A stretch of 64,000 nucleotides of DNA from Planctomycetia bacterium. Its GTDB lineage: Bacteria; Planctomycetota; Phycisphaerae; Phycisphaerales; SM1A02. Position 1 is the stretch's first letter. The number at the start of each line of letters is the position of its first letter. The notes beneath the pieces are model-generated. The model was not told the DNA's origin. It made no database searches and saw nothing but the letters and a program-made list of their open reading frames with translations. Made by a program: the position numbers and the translations under genes. The DNA lies in the NCBI GenBank assembly GCA_005799495.1, contig SYGP01000012.1:1-64000 (forward strand). Reading direction: 5' to 3'. Positions 1 through 8,549 of the stretch are shown piece by piece.

Positions 1-1564
1 TGCGGATGTGGCTGCCGTCTACATCGACGTCGGTCATGATGATGATGCGTCCGTAGCGAAGCTTGGAGACATCGAGATCGCTGCCGATGCCGCACTGCAG
101 CGCCTGCACGAGCGTCTGGATTTCCTCGAACGCAAGGACCTTGTCGAGTCGGCACTTCTCGACATTCAGCAACTTGCCGCGCAGCGGAAGGATCGCTTGG
201 TGCACATGATCGCGCCCGCCCTTGGCGCTGCCACCTGCGCTGTCACCCTCGACGATGAAGATCTCGGTGGACTCGACATCGTCGCTGGAGCAGTCTGCGA
301 GCTTCTGCGGCAGCGCACTGTCGCCGAGCGCACCCTTGCGCTTGATGAGTTCGCGCGCCTTCCGCGCCGCCTCGCGCGCTTCCGCCGCCAGGATTGCCCG
401 CTGGCAGATCAACTTCGCTTCGCGCGGGTTGGAATCCATCCACGCCGTCAACTCCTCGGCGACTGCAGCGCTCACGAAGCCCTCGATCTCCTCGTTCAGC
501 AGTTTTTCCTTGGTCTGGTTGTTGAACTGGGGGTTCGGCAGCTTGACGCTGACGACGACGGTCAGTCCTTCGCGCAGGTCGTCGCCGCTCGGCACGAGGT
601 CCTTCACGATCCCCTCGCGCTTGGCGTAGCCGTTCACCACGCGCGTCAGTGCAGATTTGAATCCCGCGACATGCGTTCCGCCATCGGGATTGCGGATGTT
701 GTTGCCGAACGCCAGCAGATTCTCCGCCGTCGCATCGGTGTACTGCATCGCGATGTCGCACTCGAGCCCCCGTTCACTGTCCGTGCGGCGCACGCTGATG
801 CACGGGCTCTGCGTCACCTTCGCGTCGTTCAGCCAGCGCACATACGACGCGATCCCCGACTTGTCGCAGAAGGTCACATCGCGCTGCGACCCATCGGAAC
901 CCACATGCTCATCGATGAATCGGATCGACACGCCGGGGTTGAGGAATGCCAACTCGCGCAGCCGCGACTCGAGCATGTCCGCGCGAAACTGGGTGTCGGG
1001 AAAGATGTCGGGATCGGGGAGGAAAGTGATGCGCGTCCCGTTCTTGGCGACGCCCGATTCGCGGATGCGGTGCAGCGGCTTGGTGCAGTGACCGCGCTCG
1101 AACGAAATGCCCCATGCCACGCCGGCCTTGTGCACTTCCACTTCCGTCCATGCGCTGAGCGCGTTCACGCACTTCACGCCAACGCCGTGCAAACCGCCCG
1201 ACACCTGGTAGGCGTTGTTGTCGAACTTTCCGCCCGCATGCAGCTCGGTCAGGATGACTTCGATCGCCGGGCGGCCGTCGATCTTCGGGTTGTCGCTGCG
1301 CATCGGATCGACGGGCATGCCGCGCCCGTCGTCGATGACGGTGCAGGAACCGTCGACACCCAGCCGCACGATCACCTGCGTGGCGAACCCCGCCATCGAC
1401 TCGTCGATGGAGTTGTCCACGCACTCGTACACGAGGTGGTGAAGGGCGTTCAGCCCCGTGCCGCCGACATACATGCCCGGGCGCTTGCGGATCGCTTCAA
1501 GACCCTCAAGAACTTGAATGTCTTCCGCGGAATATCGGGTTTCTGGCTCGGTCTGTTGGGTCAT
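1..1564 (-). CDS. gyrB: DNA gyrase subunit B, C-terminally cut by the window edge
   Basis: This is the ATPase subunit of DNA gyrase, which drives negative supercoiling with GyrA. Reading leftward from the ATG at 1564, the protein begins MTQQTEPETRYSAEDIQVLE. It then shows the GHKL ATPase signatures YECVDNSIDE, DDGRGMPVD and GGLHGVGVKCVNALS. The Toprim domain shows EGDSAGGSAKGGRD near residue 437 and IIMTDVDVDGSHIR at the very end, so the Mg-binding D-x-D-x-D is present. About 521 codons are visible; family members are usually about 800 residues, so the rest lies left of position 1. ParE shares these motifs, but the N-terminus and the GSAKGGRD stretch fit GyrB better. The gene is divergent from the amidase gene, 121 bp apart. 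Confidence 0.95.
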   Translation of the reverse strand, partial: MTQQTEPETRYSAEDIQVLEGLEAIRKRPGMYVGGTGLNALHHLVYECVDNSIDESMAGFATQVIVRLGVDGSCTVIDDGRGMPVDPMRSDNPKIDGRPAIEVILTELHAGGKFDNNAYQVSGGLHGVGVKCVNALSAWTEVEVHKAGVAWGISFERGHCTKPLHRIRESGVAKNGTRITFLPDPDIFPDTQFRADMLESRLRELAFLNPGVSIRFIDEHVGSDGSQRDVTFCDKSGIASYVRWLNDAKVTQSPCISVRRTDSERGLECDIAMQYTDATAENLLAFGNNIRNPDGGTHVAGFKSALTRVVNGYAKREGIVKDLVPSGDDLREGLTVVVSVKLPNPQFNNQTKEKLLNEEIEGFVSAAVAEELTAWMDSNPREAKLICQRAILAAEAREAARKARELIKRKGALGDSALPQKLADCSSDDVESTEIFIVEGDSAGGSAKGGRDHVHQAILPLRGKLLNVEKCRLDKVLAFEEIQTLVQALQCGIGSDLDVSKLRYGRIIIMTDVDVDGSHIR

Positions 1565-1685
1565 TTGTGTGGGTGGCGTTCTCCGCGCCGGAGGATCCTG
1601 AATCCTACCCGAACAAGGGGGGGAAACGGGGCGTAATCTTCATGCGTTTCATGGGTTGGGTCGATAGCAAGGGAGGCAAGCCACG

Positions 1686-2426
1686 ATGTCCAACTCAGCG
1701 TCCAGTGATCTTCCCGAAATCGGGAGGGCGCGGCTACTGCCGCACCTTCCGCGGCGCACGCTGTTGATGCTCGGCATGGGTCTGCTCGCGGGATGCGCAA
1801 CGACACCCGTGCGCCGCGTGACTCGGCTTCCCTCGCCACTGTGGCCTGATGATTCGCTGCTCGCTGCTGCGCCGACCGTCGTGACGCCTCCGCCGGCGCC
1901 GCTTCCCCCTGCACCACCGATGACGGGTGTGATTCCTCGAAGTTCGTGGACAAGCGGAACGCCCGATACGCGCAACATCGACCCGATGCTTCCCGTGCGA
2001 TGGGTCACGGTTCATCACGATGGGATGACCGCCTTCACGGCGACGGACATGGCAGCGTGCAAGGGGCGCCTTGAACTGATTCGCAACGGTCACCGAGGAA
2101 AGGGCTGGGCGGACATCGGCTACCACTATGTCATCGACCGCGCTGGGCGCGTGTGGGAGGGGCGGGACATTCGCTACCAGGGGGCGCATGTGAAGGACAA
2201 CAACGAGGGGAATGTGGGGATCCTCATGGTCGGCAACTTCGACCTGCACACGCCCAGCATGGCCCAGTTGGCAGCGCTCGATCGGCACTTGCGTGTGTGC
2301 ATGAAGAAGTACGGGCTTCGCAGCACGCAAGTGCGTTCCCATCAGGAGTGGTCGAGCGCCCGCACCGCCTGTCCGGGGCGGCACATGCAGAGCAAGATGA
2401 ACGGCATTCGCCGGGCGCTCGCCTGA
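1686..2426 (+). CDS. PGRP/amidase_2-type N-acetylmuramoyl-L-alanine amidase, lipoprotein
   Basis: This is a predicted zinc amidase that cuts the bond between muramic acid and L-Ala in peptidoglycan. The 246-residue product has a twin-arginine-like start (LPRRTLLMLGMGLLAGC) ending in a lipobox, so it is probably an envelope lipoprotein and possibly Tat-exported. A proline-rich linker follows to about residue 80. The PGRP fold then shows VTVHHDG (first His ligand), YHYVIDRAGRVWEGR, NVGILMVGNFD, and RSHQEW with TACPG (second His and Cys ligands). The His-to-Cys gap is two residues longer than in the common GHRD-type motif. A good ribosome site (GGGAGG) precedes the ATG. It could instead be a cell-wall recycling or defence amidase; the substrate cannot be told from sequence. 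Confidence 0.9.
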   Translation: MSNSASSDLPEIGRARLLPHLPRRTLLMLGMGLLAGCATTPVRRVTRLPSPLWPDDSLLAAAPTVVTPPPAPLPPAPPMTGVIPRSSWTSGTPDTRNIDPMLPVRWVTVHHDGMTAFTATDMAACKGRLELIRNGHRGKGWADIGYHYVIDRAGRVWEGRDIRYQGAHVKDNNEGNVGILMVGNFDLHTPSMAQLAALDRHLRVCMKKYGLRSTQVRSHQEWSSARTACPGRHMQSKMNGIRRALA

Positions 2427-2465
2427 CCCGTCGCGCCGCAGTCCGTCACACCCCAAAGCGGTCGA

Positions 2466-2696
2466 TCAGTCGCGCGTGTCTGGCGGCGCCTGCTCCGCCG
2501 TGTCCGCCGTGGGCGCTTCGTCGCGATGCGCGGCGATGCGGCGTTCGCGCGCGAGTCGTGCGCGAGCGTCGTCCGCGTCGAGCTTGCGCTGGAGGTCGCG
2601 GTCGCCTGCCTCCTGATGATTCACCAGTTTCCACACGCCGAAGCCGACGGCCGCCATGCTGGCGACCGCAACGATCATGAGGAGCGCAGAACCCAT
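2466..2696 (-). CDS. Small single-span membrane protein of unknown function
   Basis: This is a 76-residue protein with one N-terminal hydrophobic segment (ALLMIVAVASMAAVGFGVWK) followed by a highly charged, Arg/Asp/Glu-rich and probably helical tail. I do not recognise the family. The layout (short periplasmic start, one span, cytoplasmic charged tail) resembles small accessory subunits of membrane complexes, but nothing nearby suggests a partner. It converges on the amidase gene, 39 bp away, and diverges from the acidic unknown at 2942. The clean separation of a hydrophobic and a charged half argues that it is real rather than a chance reading frame. Confidence 0.6.
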   Translation of the reverse strand: MGSALLMIVAVASMAAVGFGVWKLVNHQEAGDRDLQRKLDADDARARLARERRIAAHRDEAPTADTAEQAPPDTRD

Positions 2697-2941
2697 GACG
2701 GAAGCGTAACGGTGCCTGTCGAGTGTGGAAGTGCGGATGCGGGCAGCCGTTTTGGATCAGGGGCGATGCTCCAAAGCGGCGTGCGATCGCGTGCAAAACG
2801 GGATGGGCAGAGGTGAGCCAAGAAAATGCGCCCGCCAACCTGCGCACGAGGTGCGCGCGCCTAGCGTGCCACGCGGAGAGGCGCGTTCGCGCCGCGCCCG
2901 CGCTGGGCAGGACGGGGACCGACAACAAAAAGGGGACAAAC

Positions 2942-3526
2942 ATGCGGCAGAATCACTCATGCAGATGTGCGCAATCGCGCACGGAGATCGACCAACTTCA
3001 TGAACGCAAGCGCCGTGACCGAGCGGAGGCGATCGACCGTCTCGTGGCGGATGCGCGCGAGAGGGGCGGGTGCACGGACCGCATGTACTGGACGCTTGTG
3101 CACGACTTTGAGCGGGCAGATTGGACGACCAACCTGCAGCAACTCGAGGAGATCGGCGTCGTGCCGCCACCACCTTCGGATGTGGGCGACACGGAGTTGT
3201 CACTCGTGCTGTGGGATCTGATCGATGCGCTTGCGGGACTTGGCGTCTACCTCATCCACACGGATCACCTGACAGACCGCGAACTCTACGAGCAGCTGAT
3301 GCTTCATGTGCTGTGCGAGCAGGTGCGTGATCTTCCGCCCGATGCGAGCGTGCATGAGTACATCGATCTGTCGCTCCTGCGTCTGCATGGCGATTCGCAA
3401 GACCACGAGGACGAAATGCCTCCGGACGCTGCGCCACCCTCCTGGCACGACGCGATCCACGCATCGGCTTCCGCGGACGGGCGCCGAGATCATCTGCTGC
3501 CGAGGCCGCCTGCGCAGGGTCCGTGA
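2942..3526 (+). CDS. Acidic hypothetical protein
   Basis: This encodes 194 residues, rich in Asp, Glu, His and Leu, with no signal peptide or membrane segment. The start is set at the ATG at 2942 because a ribosome site (AAGGGG) lies just upstream; the longer open frame to its left has no protein-like character. The core from about residue 75 to 140 contains short predicted helices with conserved-looking motifs (LVLWDLIDALAGLGVYLIHT, DRELYEQLMLHVLCEQ, LPPDASVHEYIDL). The C-terminus is a disordered Pro/His tail. I do not recognise the family and assign no function. It is followed by a 0.55 kb stretch without a gene, so it is probably transcribed alone. Confidence 0.7.
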   Translation: MRQNHSCRCAQSRTEIDQLHERKRRDRAEAIDRLVADARERGGCTDRMYWTLVHDFERADWTTNLQQLEEIGVVPPPPSDVGDTELSLVLWDLIDALAGLGVYLIHTDHLTDRELYEQLMLHVLCEQVRDLPPDASVHEYIDLSLLRLHGDSQDHEDEMPPDAAPPSWHDAIHASASADGRRDHLLPRPPAQGP

Positions 3527-3713
3527 TTGGCGTTCCTGTTTGGCGTTCCTGATTGGGCCGACCGATCGGCAACGAAGCGCGGGCGAAGGGGACAAAAAAA
3601 CGGGTCTTCGGGAATCCGTGTGGGTCACTCTGCTGCCGCAGGCTGATCCGCGCGCTTCAACGCTCAGGCCGGTTCGCTCGAAGACCGACCGAGACGCTGC
3701 TCCGGGTAAAAAG

Positions 3714-3730
3714 TGTCCCGTATTGGGACA
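3714..3730. repeat. Perfect inverted repeat TGTCCC-N5-GGGACA
   Basis: Two 6-bp arms (TGTCCC at 3714-3719, GGGACA at 3725-3730) are separated by the 5-nt spacer GTATT. The symmetry and short spacer fit a binding site for a dimeric regulator, but there is no gene start within 300 bp downstream to assign it to. It could also be the top of a longer RNA stem. Confidence 0.35.
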
Positions 3731-3856
3731 ATTCTTGCCGCGAGTAAGACAAATCGCACGTTTTCTCCGGTCTTCGCCTGACCCCTGTGACCCCTGACCC
3801 CCGCCCAGAGCCCCACCGCAGCCCACACGATTTCCCGAAGCGCCAAAAAAACAACT

Positions 3857-3892
3857 GGCGGATCGGCGCCCGCTGAGGTGCGCCGATCCGCC
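3857..3892 (-). terminator. Perfect 13-bp hairpin, intrinsic-terminator-like on the minus strand
   Basis: The arms GGCGGATCGGCGC (3857-3869) and GCGCCGATCCGCC (3880-3892) pair perfectly around a 10-nt loop. Read on the minus strand, the stem is followed within about five bases by a run of seven T (complement of the A run at 3845-3851), the classic intrinsic terminator layout. On the plus strand no T-run follows directly. No minus-strand gene is visible to its right, so the transcript it would end is unknown. Confidence 0.5.
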
Positions 3893-4073
3893 TCGTTGGC
3901 CAACGGTTGTTTGTTGCGAAACCTCACCGCACCGATGGGCTTGGAACAACTGTCGGATTCCTAGGCGCGCATCGCAAGCGAAAGGACAAATTTTTGGGCT
4001 AAACTTTCCGCCGATGAATCCGTGGACCGCGAGCCAAGCAGTACCCGAAGGCTCGCAAGTGGCTCGCTTCCAA

Positions 4074-4490
4074 ATGGATACGCGGAAATGCCCGCGCTCA
4101 CTCCTTCGCTTCGCGGCGATTGCGCTGACAGCCGCGACCGCCGCGGTGGCGTCGGTTGCGTGCTCAAGCGGGCCCCGCAGGGTGACCGTTCCAGCGCCGC
4201 TTGTCGGGAAGTGGTTCGGGCAGAACTCGGGAGATTCGATCGAGTTCACCGACTCAGGCGTGTTCGTGGTTGAACTCCGAGGGGTTGATCCGCTCATCGG
4301 ACGCTGCGTGTTCAAAGGCACGCGCATCACGCTGCGGTATCAACTTGGGTCCACCATCTGCCCAGAAGAGCCGGGTGAATACACCTTCGAAGTGGACGGA
4401 TCATCGCTGAAGTTCATCGATGCTGCAGACACCTGTCAGACGCGCAGGGATGCATTCGCTCAATCCTGGCGGCGGAGCGAGCAAGGATGA
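4074..4490 (+). CDS. Small lipoprotein, lipocalin-like size
   Basis: This is a 138-residue predicted lipoprotein. MDTRKCPRSLLRFAAIAL starts the signal peptide, which ends in a lipobox-like SVAC, so the acylated Cys would be near residue 30. The mature part (about 105 residues) begins LVGKWFGQNSGDSIEF and alternates strands with turn residues, as in small beta-barrel or lipocalin-like proteins. It contains three further Cys. I chose the ATG at 4074 because it gives a normal signal peptide; the ATG at 4014 would add 20 residues in front and also lacks a ribosome site. It overlaps the next gene by 4 bp, so the two are probably co-translated and may act together in the envelope. Confidence 0.7.
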   Translation: MDTRKCPRSLLRFAAIALTAATAAVASVACSSGPRRVTVPAPLVGKWFGQNSGDSIEFTDSGVFVVELRGVDPLIGRCVFKGTRITLRYQLGSTICPEEPGEYTFEVDGSSLKFIDAADTCQTRRDAFAQSWRRSEQG

Positions 4491-6334
4491 TGCTGGTCGT
4501 TGCCGTGATCCTTTCGGCCGTGTCTGTCTCCGCACTCGGTCCGCCTGTGCGTGGTACGGCGGCGCCCGCAAGCGCACTCGAATGCTTCGGTGAGGCAGGC
4601 GAGCAGCGGATCGTGCTCCTCGCGGGAGGGTCGGGGCAGGCGGATGAAGAACTGAAGAACGCCCGCGAGGAACTCGCCAAGGTCGCGTCGGAGATTCTGG
4701 CGGAAGTCCAGCAGCCGCAGGCCGCGGATGAAGAGCAGCCCGAGACACAGTCGAGGCGCGGCGGTTCATCCAAGCGTGGATCTGCGCTGTCCTCGCTCCG
4801 ACCGAAGTTGGAAGCGCTCACGCAGTCCGCCGCCACCGTGCGCCTCCTGCAACTGGTGGGCGCTGCGCCCGACACGGAGCGAATGAGTGTGGCGCAGGAG
4901 TACCTGACGCATGCCGCGTTCGCGCGCGCTCTGGCGCTGATCGTCGATCCGGCCAACGAGGATGCGGGAAAGGTGCAGCGTGTCGCGCGGCTGCTCATGC
5001 AGGAGCGCTCCAAGGCGGTCGATGCCGCGCCCGAACTTGCGGCGGCCATTTCGGTGGTGTGTGATGCGCCCGTCGTCGCCCAAGTGAACGAGAATCTGGC
5101 GAGCGGAAGTGGAGCGCTGCCGGTGTTCGATCACCTCTGCCGAAACGAACGCAGTTTGGTCTTCGGGATCAAGGATGTGCCGAGCGAGGCATGGGTCTTC
5201 GTGGTGGATGTCGCCGCGCCTGAGGCGGAGATGCAGTGGGCTGTGCAGCAGTTCGCGAAGCAGCAGGACATCGGCGCGTTGTACGACCGAGTCGAGTACG
5301 ACATCGACCATCTGGAGAGGGGTACGCCCAAGAAGGTGACGCAGGCGGGCTGGAACCTGCCGAACATTCTGAAGCATGGCGGAGTCTGCGCCGATCAGGC
5401 GTATTTCTGTGCGACAATCAGCAAGTCCCTCGGCGCGCCTGCCGCGGTGACGGTCGGACGCGATGGCAGTTTGAGCCACGCCTGGATCGGCTACGCGATG
5501 CGTGGTCGCGGTGGTCCGAGCTGGTTGGAGTGGGGGCGTTTCGGCGGATACATGGGAGTCGAGGGGATGATCCTGCATCCGCAGACGGGGAAGTCCGTGT
5601 CGAGCACGCTGATGCCGATGCTGACCCAATATGGGCGAACGCCCGCTGCCGATCGACGGCTGGTGGCGGGGCTTCGCATCGCGGCTGCCGAGGCGAAGCC
5701 CGTCGATGCTGCGCTTGAACTGGCGCGTCTGGGGCTGCAGATCGGCGTCACGGATTCGCGAACATGGGATGTGGTGGCGCGAGCGGCCGCGAGCGGCAAG
5801 ATGAGTGATGAGCAGAAGACGCAGTGGTCGGAGGATGTCATCACCTTGTGCCTCGACTCGTATCCCGAGTTCTCGTGGCGCATGATTGAGCCGATGATCA
5901 CATCGATTCCAGATGCGCAGGAGCGCGTTCGCATGCTGGATCGGTTTGCGGGCGTCTTCGCAGCCCGCGGGGACATCGTGGGACAGATCCTCATGCAGCA
6001 GGCTCGACTGCTCGAAGCCGCGGGCGACTTCACCGCGGCGGGACGCTGCTACGACAGCATCATCTCGAACTACGCGAACGAAGGACCCTTCGCGTTCGAT
6101 GCGGCAATCGCCGGCGCCAAGATCCTCCGCAATCAGGGCAACATGATGGGTCTCATTCAGTTCATGCAGCGCGCGTTCCGCAACATGGATCCGCCGAAAA
6201 ACATCAGCCCGAACTTTGCTCGTCAGACGAATTGGTATCGCTGCGGATCGATGCTGATCGACGCTCTCCGCGCCGCAGGCCAAGGCCAGCAGGCGGATCT
6301 CATCCGAGCCCAGATGGATTCGGTGATGAACTGA
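4487..6334 (+). CDS. Secreted transglutaminase-like protein
   Basis: This is a 615-residue exported protein with an N-terminal signal sequence (MMLVVAVILSAVSVSALG). A helical Glu/Gln-rich stretch with an acidic low-complexity patch follows to about residue 110. A transglutaminase-like papain-fold core then carries GGVCADQA (Cys301) and SHAWIGY (His331); I could not fix the third, acidic residue. The C-terminal 250 residues are helical and TPR-like (ARLLEAAGDFTAAGRCYDSI). Such proteins act as peptidases or protein-modifying enzymes, and the substrate here is unknown. Translation is coupled to the small lipoprotein upstream (ATGA overlap). Its 3' end runs 112 bp into the oppositely oriented SprT-like gene. 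Confidence 0.8.
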   Translation: MMLVVAVILSAVSVSALGPPVRGTAAPASALECFGEAGEQRIVLLAGGSGQADEELKNAREELAKVASEILAEVQQPQAADEEQPETQSRRGGSSKRGSALSSLRPKLEALTQSAATVRLLQLVGAAPDTERMSVAQEYLTHAAFARALALIVDPANEDAGKVQRVARLLMQERSKAVDAAPELAAAISVVCDAPVVAQVNENLASGSGALPVFDHLCRNERSLVFGIKDVPSEAWVFVVDVAAPEAEMQWAVQQFAKQQDIGALYDRVEYDIDHLERGTPKKVTQAGWNLPNILKHGGVCADQAYFCATISKSLGAPAAVTVGRDGSLSHAWIGYAMRGRGGPSWLEWGRFGGYMGVEGMILHPQTGKSVSSTLMPMLTQYGRTPAADRRLVAGLRIAAAEAKPVDAALELARLGLQIGVTDSRTWDVVARAAASGKMSDEQKTQWSEDVITLCLDSYPEFSWRMIEPMITSIPDAQERVRMLDRFAGVFAARGDIVGQILMQQARLLEAAGDFTAAGRCYDSIISNYANEGPFAFDAAIAGAKILRNQGNMMGLIQFMQRAFRNMDPPKNISPNFARQTNWYRCGSMLIDALRAAGQGQQADLIRAQMDSVMN

Positions 6335-6798
6335 CGCGCGCGTTTGCGTCGCCGTGTTTTCCGCACGGGGCGTTGCCGCGCATCGATGAAGTCGCGCAGG
6401 GATGGCGGCAAGCACTCGATGGGAATGGTCACGCGGGGCTCGAAGCCCACTTGCCGCATGCAGTGCCGCCAGGGAGCACCGTGCGGCTGAACACGATCGC
6501 CCAACCGGCGATGCACAGCCACATGCGCGAGTTCGTGGCAGAGCACTTCACGAAGGAGCGCCTCGCAGCCGCTCCCGGCAAGCGCGCAGTTCATCCGAAT
6601 CAGCCCACGCTTGCTGTAGGCGCGCCCGAGGCTGCGAACCATCCGACCACTCCACCGCACGAGGCACTCGTGCGCGAGTCGTTCATCCTGCCAGCGGCGG
6701 CACCACGAAATCGCTTCCACGCGCAGCGTTTCGCAGATGTCAGGCGGCCAAGGAAGCGCATCGGAAGCGGCTCCGACACTCGAAACGACATAGTCCAT
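6223..6798 (-). CDS. SprT-like zinc metalloprotein
   Basis: This is a 191-residue SprT/Spartan-like domain protein. Eukaryotic Spartan removes DNA-protein crosslinks; bacterial members are poorly understood. The zinc site is clear: CHELAHVAVHRR gives H-E-x-x-H and QPHGAPWR supplies the third His. GRAYSKRGLIRMN before it matches the strand that precedes the helix in this family. I chose the ATG at 6798 (MDYVVSSVG); a start at 6846 would add 16 unconvincing residues. After about residue 150 the sequence becomes basic (RKTRRRKRARQ). The last 37 codons lie opposite the transglutaminase gene's 3' end, so the true tail may be an accidental extension. Confidence 0.75.
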   Translation of the reverse strand: MDYVVSSVGAASDALPWPPDICETLRVEAISWCRRWQDERLAHECLVRWSGRMVRSLGRAYSKRGLIRMNCALAGSGCEALLREVLCHELAHVAVHRRLGDRVQPHGAPWRHCMRQVGFEPRVTIPIECLPPSLRDFIDARQRPVRKTRRRKRARQFITESIWARMRSACWPWPAARRASISIDPQRYQFV

Positions 6799-6881
6799 CG
6801 TGCGCGAGTGTAGATGCGCACAGTGCCCCGCCGAATCGACCTGCAAGACCGTTGTCCAAATCGGGTGCTATTGTTCCCCCC

Positions 6882-8549
6882 GTGGGTGATTCAAGTGGCT
6901 CTCGGCCGAGTGCGTTCCAGCTCCTCTTCGACGCGCGCCTGAACAGGGCGGGCGCATTCACCTCCGAGGAACGCGAGGCGTTCGGGCTCGAAGGGTTGCT
7001 GCCGGATGCGGTGGAAACCCACCACTTGCAATTGCAGCGCGCGCGTGCGCAGTTCGATGCACAGCCCACCGACCTCGGGCGTTACCAGTTCATGTCGGCG
7101 CTGCACGACCGGCAGGAGCGCCTCTTCTTCGCGCTCATCCGCAGCGACTTCCAGCGGTTCATGCCGATTGTCTACACGCCGACCGTGGGTGAAGCGTGCC
7201 AGCGTTTCGGGCACATCATGCGACGACCCAAGGGCATGTACATCTCGGTTCGTCACCGCGGTCGTATCGCCCGAGTGCTCCGCAACTGGCCCGTTCGTGA
7301 CATCCGCTTCATCGTGGTCACCGACGGTGAACGCATCCTCGGACTCGGCGATCTCGGCGTGTGCGGCATGCCGATCCCCATCGGCAAGCTCGCGCTTTAC
7401 ACCGCATGTGCGGGCGTTCCTCCCGAAGCGGCGCTGCCCGTGGTGCTCGACATGGGCACGAACAACGAGTCCTTCCTCGAAGATCCGCTCTATCCAGGGC
7501 TTCGCCAGCCGCGCATCGCCGCGAGCGAGGCGGTGTCGTTCGTCGACGAGTTCGTCGATGCGGTGCAGGAGGTGTTCCCGAGCTGCTGCATTCAGTTCGA
7601 GGACTTCACGAACCGCCATGCGATTCCCATGCTCGCGCGGTATCGAAACCGCGTGTGCATGTTCAACGACGACATCCAGGGGACCGCAGCGGTCGGCGTT
7701 GCAGGGCTCTTTGGCGCATGTCGCATCGCACGCAGCAGCATGCGCGAGCAGCGACTGCTGTTCCTCGGCGCTGGGAACGCAGCGGTCGGTATCGCGGATC
7801 TGTTCGTGCGGCACCTCGAGTCGATCGGTGTGCCGCAGCGTGATGCGCTCGCGCGCTGCCACTTCATGAACTCGCGCGGGCTCGTTCACGCGGGCATGGG
7901 CGGACTGCCCGACTATCTGCATCGGTACGCGCATCCGATCGCCGTTCCCGTGCCGCCGAGCGTTCAGGGAAATGAACATTCGCCCGTCACGCGGCTGCTC
8001 GATGCCGTGGAGATCATCCGCCCAACGGCGCTCATCGGGGTGTCGGCGATGCCGAACACGTTCGATGAGGCGGTGATCCGATCGATGGCGCGCATCCATT
8101 CGCGGCCGATCATCTTCCCACTCTCGAACCCGACATCGAAGTCCGAGTGCACCGCAGAGGAAGCGATCCGCTTCAGCGATGGGCGCGCCGTTGTCGCGAC
8201 GGGAAGCCCCTTTCCGCCCATGCACTTTCAAGGAAAGTTGTTCGTGCCCGGGCAAGGCAACAACGTCTACATCTATCCCGCGATCGGGATGGCGGTCTTT
8301 GCCACACAGGCTCGCCGGGTGACTGATGAGATGTTCCTGCGTGCTGCGGAGTCGCTTGCCGCACAGACCACCGATCAGGATCTTTCGGTGGGGCTCATCT
8401 TCCCGCCCATCGCATCCATCCTCGATACGAGCATCCGCATCGCGATCGATGTCGCATCACTGGTCTTCGATGCGGGACTCGCGCGCGTCGATCGGCCTGA
8501 GGACATCGAGGCATTTGTGCGAAGGCAGGTCTACGACCCGGACTTCTGA
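6882..8549 (+). CDS. maeA: NAD-dependent malic enzyme
   Basis: This enzyme oxidatively decarboxylates malate to pyruvate and CO2, making NADH. The 555-residue length and motifs match the large malic enzyme family: YTPTVGEACQRFG, DGERILGLGDLGVCGMPIPI, DFTNRHAIPMLARYRNRVC followed by FNDDIQGTAAV (metal and malate site), and the dinucleotide fold FLGAGNAAVGIADL. The start is a GTG at 6882, directly before VGDSSGSRPSAFQLLF; the open frame upstream is low-complexity and opposite the SprT-like gene. NAD rather than NADP preference is inferred from the family's usual behaviour only. It diverges from the SprT-like gene and converges on the DUF1573 gene with a 19-bp overlap. Together with PPDK (38502) it could connect malate to phosphoenolpyruvate. 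Confidence 0.93.
   Translation: MGDSSGSRPSAFQLLFDARLNRAGAFTSEEREAFGLEGLLPDAVETHHLQLQRARAQFDAQPTDLGRYQFMSALHDRQERLFFALIRSDFQRFMPIVYTPTVGEACQRFGHIMRRPKGMYISVRHRGRIARVLRNWPVRDIRFIVVTDGERILGLGDLGVCGMPIPIGKLALYTACAGVPPEAALPVVLDMGTNNESFLEDPLYPGLRQPRIAASEAVSFVDEFVDAVQEVFPSCCIQFEDFTNRHAIPMLARYRNRVCMFNDDIQGTAAVGVAGLFGACRIARSSMREQRLLFLGAGNAAVGIADLFVRHLESIGVPQRDALARCHFMNSRGLVHAGMGGLPDYLHRYAHPIAVPVPPSVQGNEHSPVTRLLDAVEIIRPTALIGVSAMPNTFDEAVIRSMARIHSRPIIFPLSNPTSKSECTAEEAIRFSDGRAVVATGSPFPPMHFQGKLFVPGQGNNVYIYPAIGMAVFATQARRVTDEMFLRAAESLAAQTTDQDLSVGLIFPPIASILDTSIRIAIDVASLVFDAGLARVDRPEDIEAFVRRQVYDPDF

Larger units (their letters stand above)
3527..4073. other. Intergenic stretch without a convincing gene
   Basis: This is the longest gene-free stretch in the window, about 0.55 kb. 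It holds a 6-5-6 inverted repeat at 3714-3730 and a perfect 13-bp hairpin at 3857-3892. There is also a locally A/T-richer patch at 3985-4005, just before the next gene, that could contain its promoter. Short open frames here lack protein-like composition. No tRNA-like fold was recognised. An unannotated small RNA is possible. Confidence 0.5.

Noticed and set aside
8-1636. A 542-codon open frame on the plus strand
   Set aside because: It lies exactly opposite gyrB, whose ATPase and Toprim motifs are unmistakable; the plus-strand product has Arg/His/Ala-rich shadow composition and no domain.
4766-6415. A 549-codon minus-strand frame
   Set aside because: It is antisense to the secreted transglutaminase gene and rich in Arg/His with no recognisable motif.
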